In this document: positions 15,062 to 16,828 of the stretch, piece by piece
How positions within the stretch are numbered: the stretch's first letter is position 1
Layout: each line of letters opens with the position of its first letter
From: Pseudomonadota bacterium
Lineage (GTDB): Bacteria > Pseudomonadota > Gammaproteobacteria > Burkholderiales > Burkholderiaceae_B
NCBI GenBank assembly: GCA_023386765.1
Contig: JAEWJD010000130.1
Span: forward strand, 1-16,828
Direction of reading: 5' to 3'
Length of the DNA stretch: 16,828 nucleotides
Translations under genes and position numbers: made by a program
Notes under the pieces: model-generated
Databases searched by the model: none
Seen by the model: only the letters and a program-made list of their open reading frames with translations
Told to the model about the DNA's origin: nothing

Positions 15062-16726
15062 TCAGACGTGACGGCGGGCTTGCACCACGCGGAAACGGTT
15101 GGCTACGAAAGCGCTGTCGGACAACGCCGCGTTGGCCGCCGGGTTGGCGCCGGTGCCATGGAAATCACTGAATGCCGCCGTCTGGTTGACGAACACCGCC
15201 CCCGTCAGATTGAGCGACCACGACACGCCGGCCACTTCGGCAGCCTCCTGCACCTGCTCGGCCACCTGTTCGTCGGTGGTGTAGGCCGACAGGCTGAGAG
15301 CCCCCTGCTCACGCACCGTCTCGCGCGCCAGCTCGATGCTGTGCGTGGTGGAATCGGTGGCGATGACGAAGGAGATCGGCCCGAACCATTCCTGGAAGAT
15401 GCGTACGTCCTTGGCTTCGGCACGCAGCACCAGCGGCGTGCGCACCCGCGCCTGCGGAAACTGCGGATGTTCCAGCGCGCGCGAATCGGCCAGCACCGGC
15501 AGCCCCAGGGCGCGCGCCTGCTCGATACGCTGCGCGGTGGCCTCGTTCTGGATCGCGCCGATCAGTTCGACGGCCTTGGCCGGGTCGCCAGAGAGTTTCT
15601 CAACGCTGGCGCCGATGGCGGCAGCCACGTCGTCAAACGACAGATGGCCGTCGGCAGTGCGGATGCCATCGCGTGGCACGTAGATGTTCTGCGGCGCAGT
15701 GCACATCTGGCCCGAGTACAGCCCGAGCGAAAAGGCAAGGTTGCGCACCACGGCCTTGATATCTTCGACCGAGTCGATGATGACCTGGTTCACGCCGGCC
15801 TTCTCGGTGTAGACCTGGGCCTGGCGGGCATTGTCTTCCAGCCACTGGCCATTGGCCGAGCTGCCGGTGAAGTCGATCAGCTTGACGGCCGGATCCAGCG
15901 CCAGGCGTTGGGCGGTATCATCGCCGGCCGCGTGGGCGGCCAGCTGCACGACGTCAGGGTTCAGGCCCGCTTCGCGCAGCACCTCACGGGCGATCTGCAC
16001 CGTCAGCGCCAGCGGCAGGATGGCGGCCGGATGCGGCTTGACGATCACCGGGTTGCCGGTGGCCAGGCTGGCGAACAGGCCCGGATAGCCGTTCCAGGTC
16101 GGGAAGGTCGAGCAGCCGATCACCAGCGCCACACCGCGCGGCACGATCGTGAAGCGCTTTTCCATGCGGATGGGATCATGCTTGCCTTGCGGTTTTTCCC
16201 ACAGGGCCACGTCCGGAATACGCGACATTTCCTGCCAGGCGTAGGTCACGGCTTCCAGGCCACGATCCTGGGCGTGGGGGCCGCCGGCCTGGAACGCCAT
16301 CATGAAACCCTGTCCCGTGGTGTGCTGCACGGCATGCGCCATCTCGAAGCTGCGACGGTTCAGGCGCGCCAGGATTTCCAGCGACACCCCGACCCAACTG
16401 CGCGGGCCGGCGCGACGCCATTCGGCGGCGGCAGCCTGGGCCGCGGCAACCAGCCTGGCGGGCGAGACCTGCGGGTAGCGGACATTCAATGCCAGGCCAA
16501 ACGGCGATACCGCCTCCTCGACCCAGCCTTCGGCCGCGACCCCATCCAGGGCAAAGTCCTTGCCCAGCGTCTGCTCGAAGGCGGCCTGGCCATCCTGTGC
16601 AGCGGTCTCGCCATAATTGCGCGGGCTGGGCGACTCGGCAAAGGGGCTCCAATAGCCGCGATCGCGGGCTGCTGCCAGGGCCTGCTCGAGGACGGGCTGA
16701 TGACGTTCAAAGAATGCTTGGGACAC
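15062..16726 (-). CDS. paaN: Phenylacetic acid degradation aldehyde dehydrogenase PaaN (stand-alone type)
   Basis: The 554-residue protein is an NAD(P)-dependent aldehyde dehydrogenase of the PaaN family, expected to oxidise the semialdehyde made on oxepin-CoA ring opening. It has VPRGVALVIGCSTFPTWNGY (195-214), the coenzyme-site NPVIVKPHP (225-233), LIDFTGSSANGQW (283-295), the catalytic cysteine in LYSGQMCTAPQN (Cys342) and EWFGPISFVI (446-455). It ends after the dehydrogenase domain, so it lacks the C-terminal MaoC-like hydratase of the 681-residue E. coli PaaZ fusion. The start is GTG 16726, with GGAG (complement of 16735-16738) 8 bases upstream. It is the first gene visible in the operon; the 102 bases beyond it hold two hairpins and no gene start. 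Confidence 0.93.
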   Translation of the reverse strand: MSQAFFERHQPVLEQALAAARDRGYWSPFAESPSPRNYGETAAQDGQAAFEQTLGKDFALDGVAAEGWVEEAVSPFGLALNVRYPQVSPARLVAAAQAAAAEWRRAGPRSWVGVSLEILARLNRRSFEMAHAVQHTTGQGFMMAFQAGGPHAQDRGLEAVTYAWQEMSRIPDVALWEKPQGKHDPIRMEKRFTIVPRGVALVIGCSTFPTWNGYPGLFASLATGNPVIVKPHPAAILPLALTVQIAREVLREAGLNPDVVQLAAHAAGDDTAQRLALDPAVKLIDFTGSSANGQWLEDNARQAQVYTEKAGVNQVIIDSVEDIKAVVRNLAFSLGLYSGQMCTAPQNIYVPRDGIRTADGHLSFDDVAAAIGASVEKLSGDPAKAVELIGAIQNEATAQRIEQARALGLPVLADSRALEHPQFPQARVRTPLVLRAEAKDVRIFQEWFGPISFVIATDSTTHSIELARETVREQGALSLSAYTTDEQVAEQVQEAAEVAGVSWSLNLTGAVFVNQTAAFSDFHGTGANPAANAALSDSAFVANRFRVVQARRHV

Positions 16727-16764
16727 TGCCTTCTCTCCGATGGTTCTTATAAATTCGCAATAGA

Positions 16765-16782
16765 CGGGGCTTGTCCGCCCCG
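16765..16782 (-). other. Hairpin upstream of paaN (proximal)
   Basis: CGGGGC and GCCCCG enclose the six-base loop TTGTCC. The repeat lies 39 bases before the paaN start codon. It could be part of a leader structure or a terminator remnant of an upstream gene. A weak -10-like TATAAG (complement of 16746-16751) sits between it and paaN, but I see no -35. Confidence 0.45.
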
Positions 16783-16787
16783 AGACA

Positions 16788-16809
16788 GGCCAGCGCAGCC
16801 GCGCTGGCC
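16788..16809 (-). terminator. Strong hairpin upstream of paaN (distal), possible terminator of a gene beyond the window
   Basis: GGCCAGCGC and GCGCTGGCC form a perfect 9-base-pair stem with a four-base loop. On the minus strand it is followed by TGTCTCGG, then by the proximal hairpin. There is no long T-tract, so termination efficiency is uncertain. It marks the likely 5' boundary of the visible paa operon or an intercistronic element within a longer one. Confidence 0.5.
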
Positions 16810-16828
16810 GGGCACCATCAGGTTTACA

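Overview
The window is high-GC DNA with tightly packed genes, few intergenic gaps over 100 bases, and no tRNA, rRNA, insertion sequence, prophage or CRISPR array that I can see. Gene content (a Kdo kinase, a periplasmic-binding TRAP transporter, and a phenylacetate-CoA pathway with a stand-alone PaaN) fits a betaproteobacterium of the Burkholderiales, most likely Alcaligenaceae (Bordetella/Achromobacter-like). The genus cannot be fixed from the sequence alone.

Layout. (1) 73-1791, minus strand: a Kdo kinase (kdkA) downstream of a LysR-type regulator. (2) 1887-3895, plus strand: trpB and trpA with a 4-base overlap, divergent from the LysR gene. The shared spacer carries two inverted repeats typical of LysR operators. 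This is the pseudomonad trpI-trpBA arrangement, and both synthase subunits look unusual at conserved positions. (3) 3900-6886, minus strand: a large YbbP-type ABC permease whose stop codon overlaps the start of a group II truncated haemoglobin. (4) 6969-9865, plus strand: a complete tripartite TRAP carboxylate transporter (dctP, dctQ, dctM), with a strong hairpin between dctP and dctQ. (5) 9878-10507, minus strand: a GntR/FCD regulator convergent with dctM. (6) 10684-12279, plus strand: a gamma-glutamyltransferase-family N-terminal-nucleophile hydrolase without a signal peptide, divergent from the GntR gene across a spacer with a candidate operator. (7) 12324-12412: two back-to-back intrinsic terminators. 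(8) 12429-16726, minus strand: a phenylacetate catabolic operon in the order paaN, paaG, paaI, paaK.

How the genes work together. PaaK activates phenylacetate to its CoA thioester, PaaG isomerises the ring epoxide to the oxepin, PaaN is the ring-opening aldehyde dehydrogenase, and PaaI rescues CoA from dead-end thioesters. The epoxidase (paaABCDE) and the beta-oxidation enzymes must lie elsewhere. The TRAP transporter, GntR regulator and cytoplasmic gamma-glutamyltransferase homologue could form one uptake-and-hydrolysis system for an unknown amide or gamma-glutamyl acid; this is inferred from position only. The trp genes look like a self-contained, inducible tryptophan synthase unit.

The best candidates for something undescribed are the TRAP/GntR/amidohydrolase-like group and the atypical trpBA unit. 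I found no clear new defence or mobile system. Family assignments come from recognised motifs; no database search was possible.
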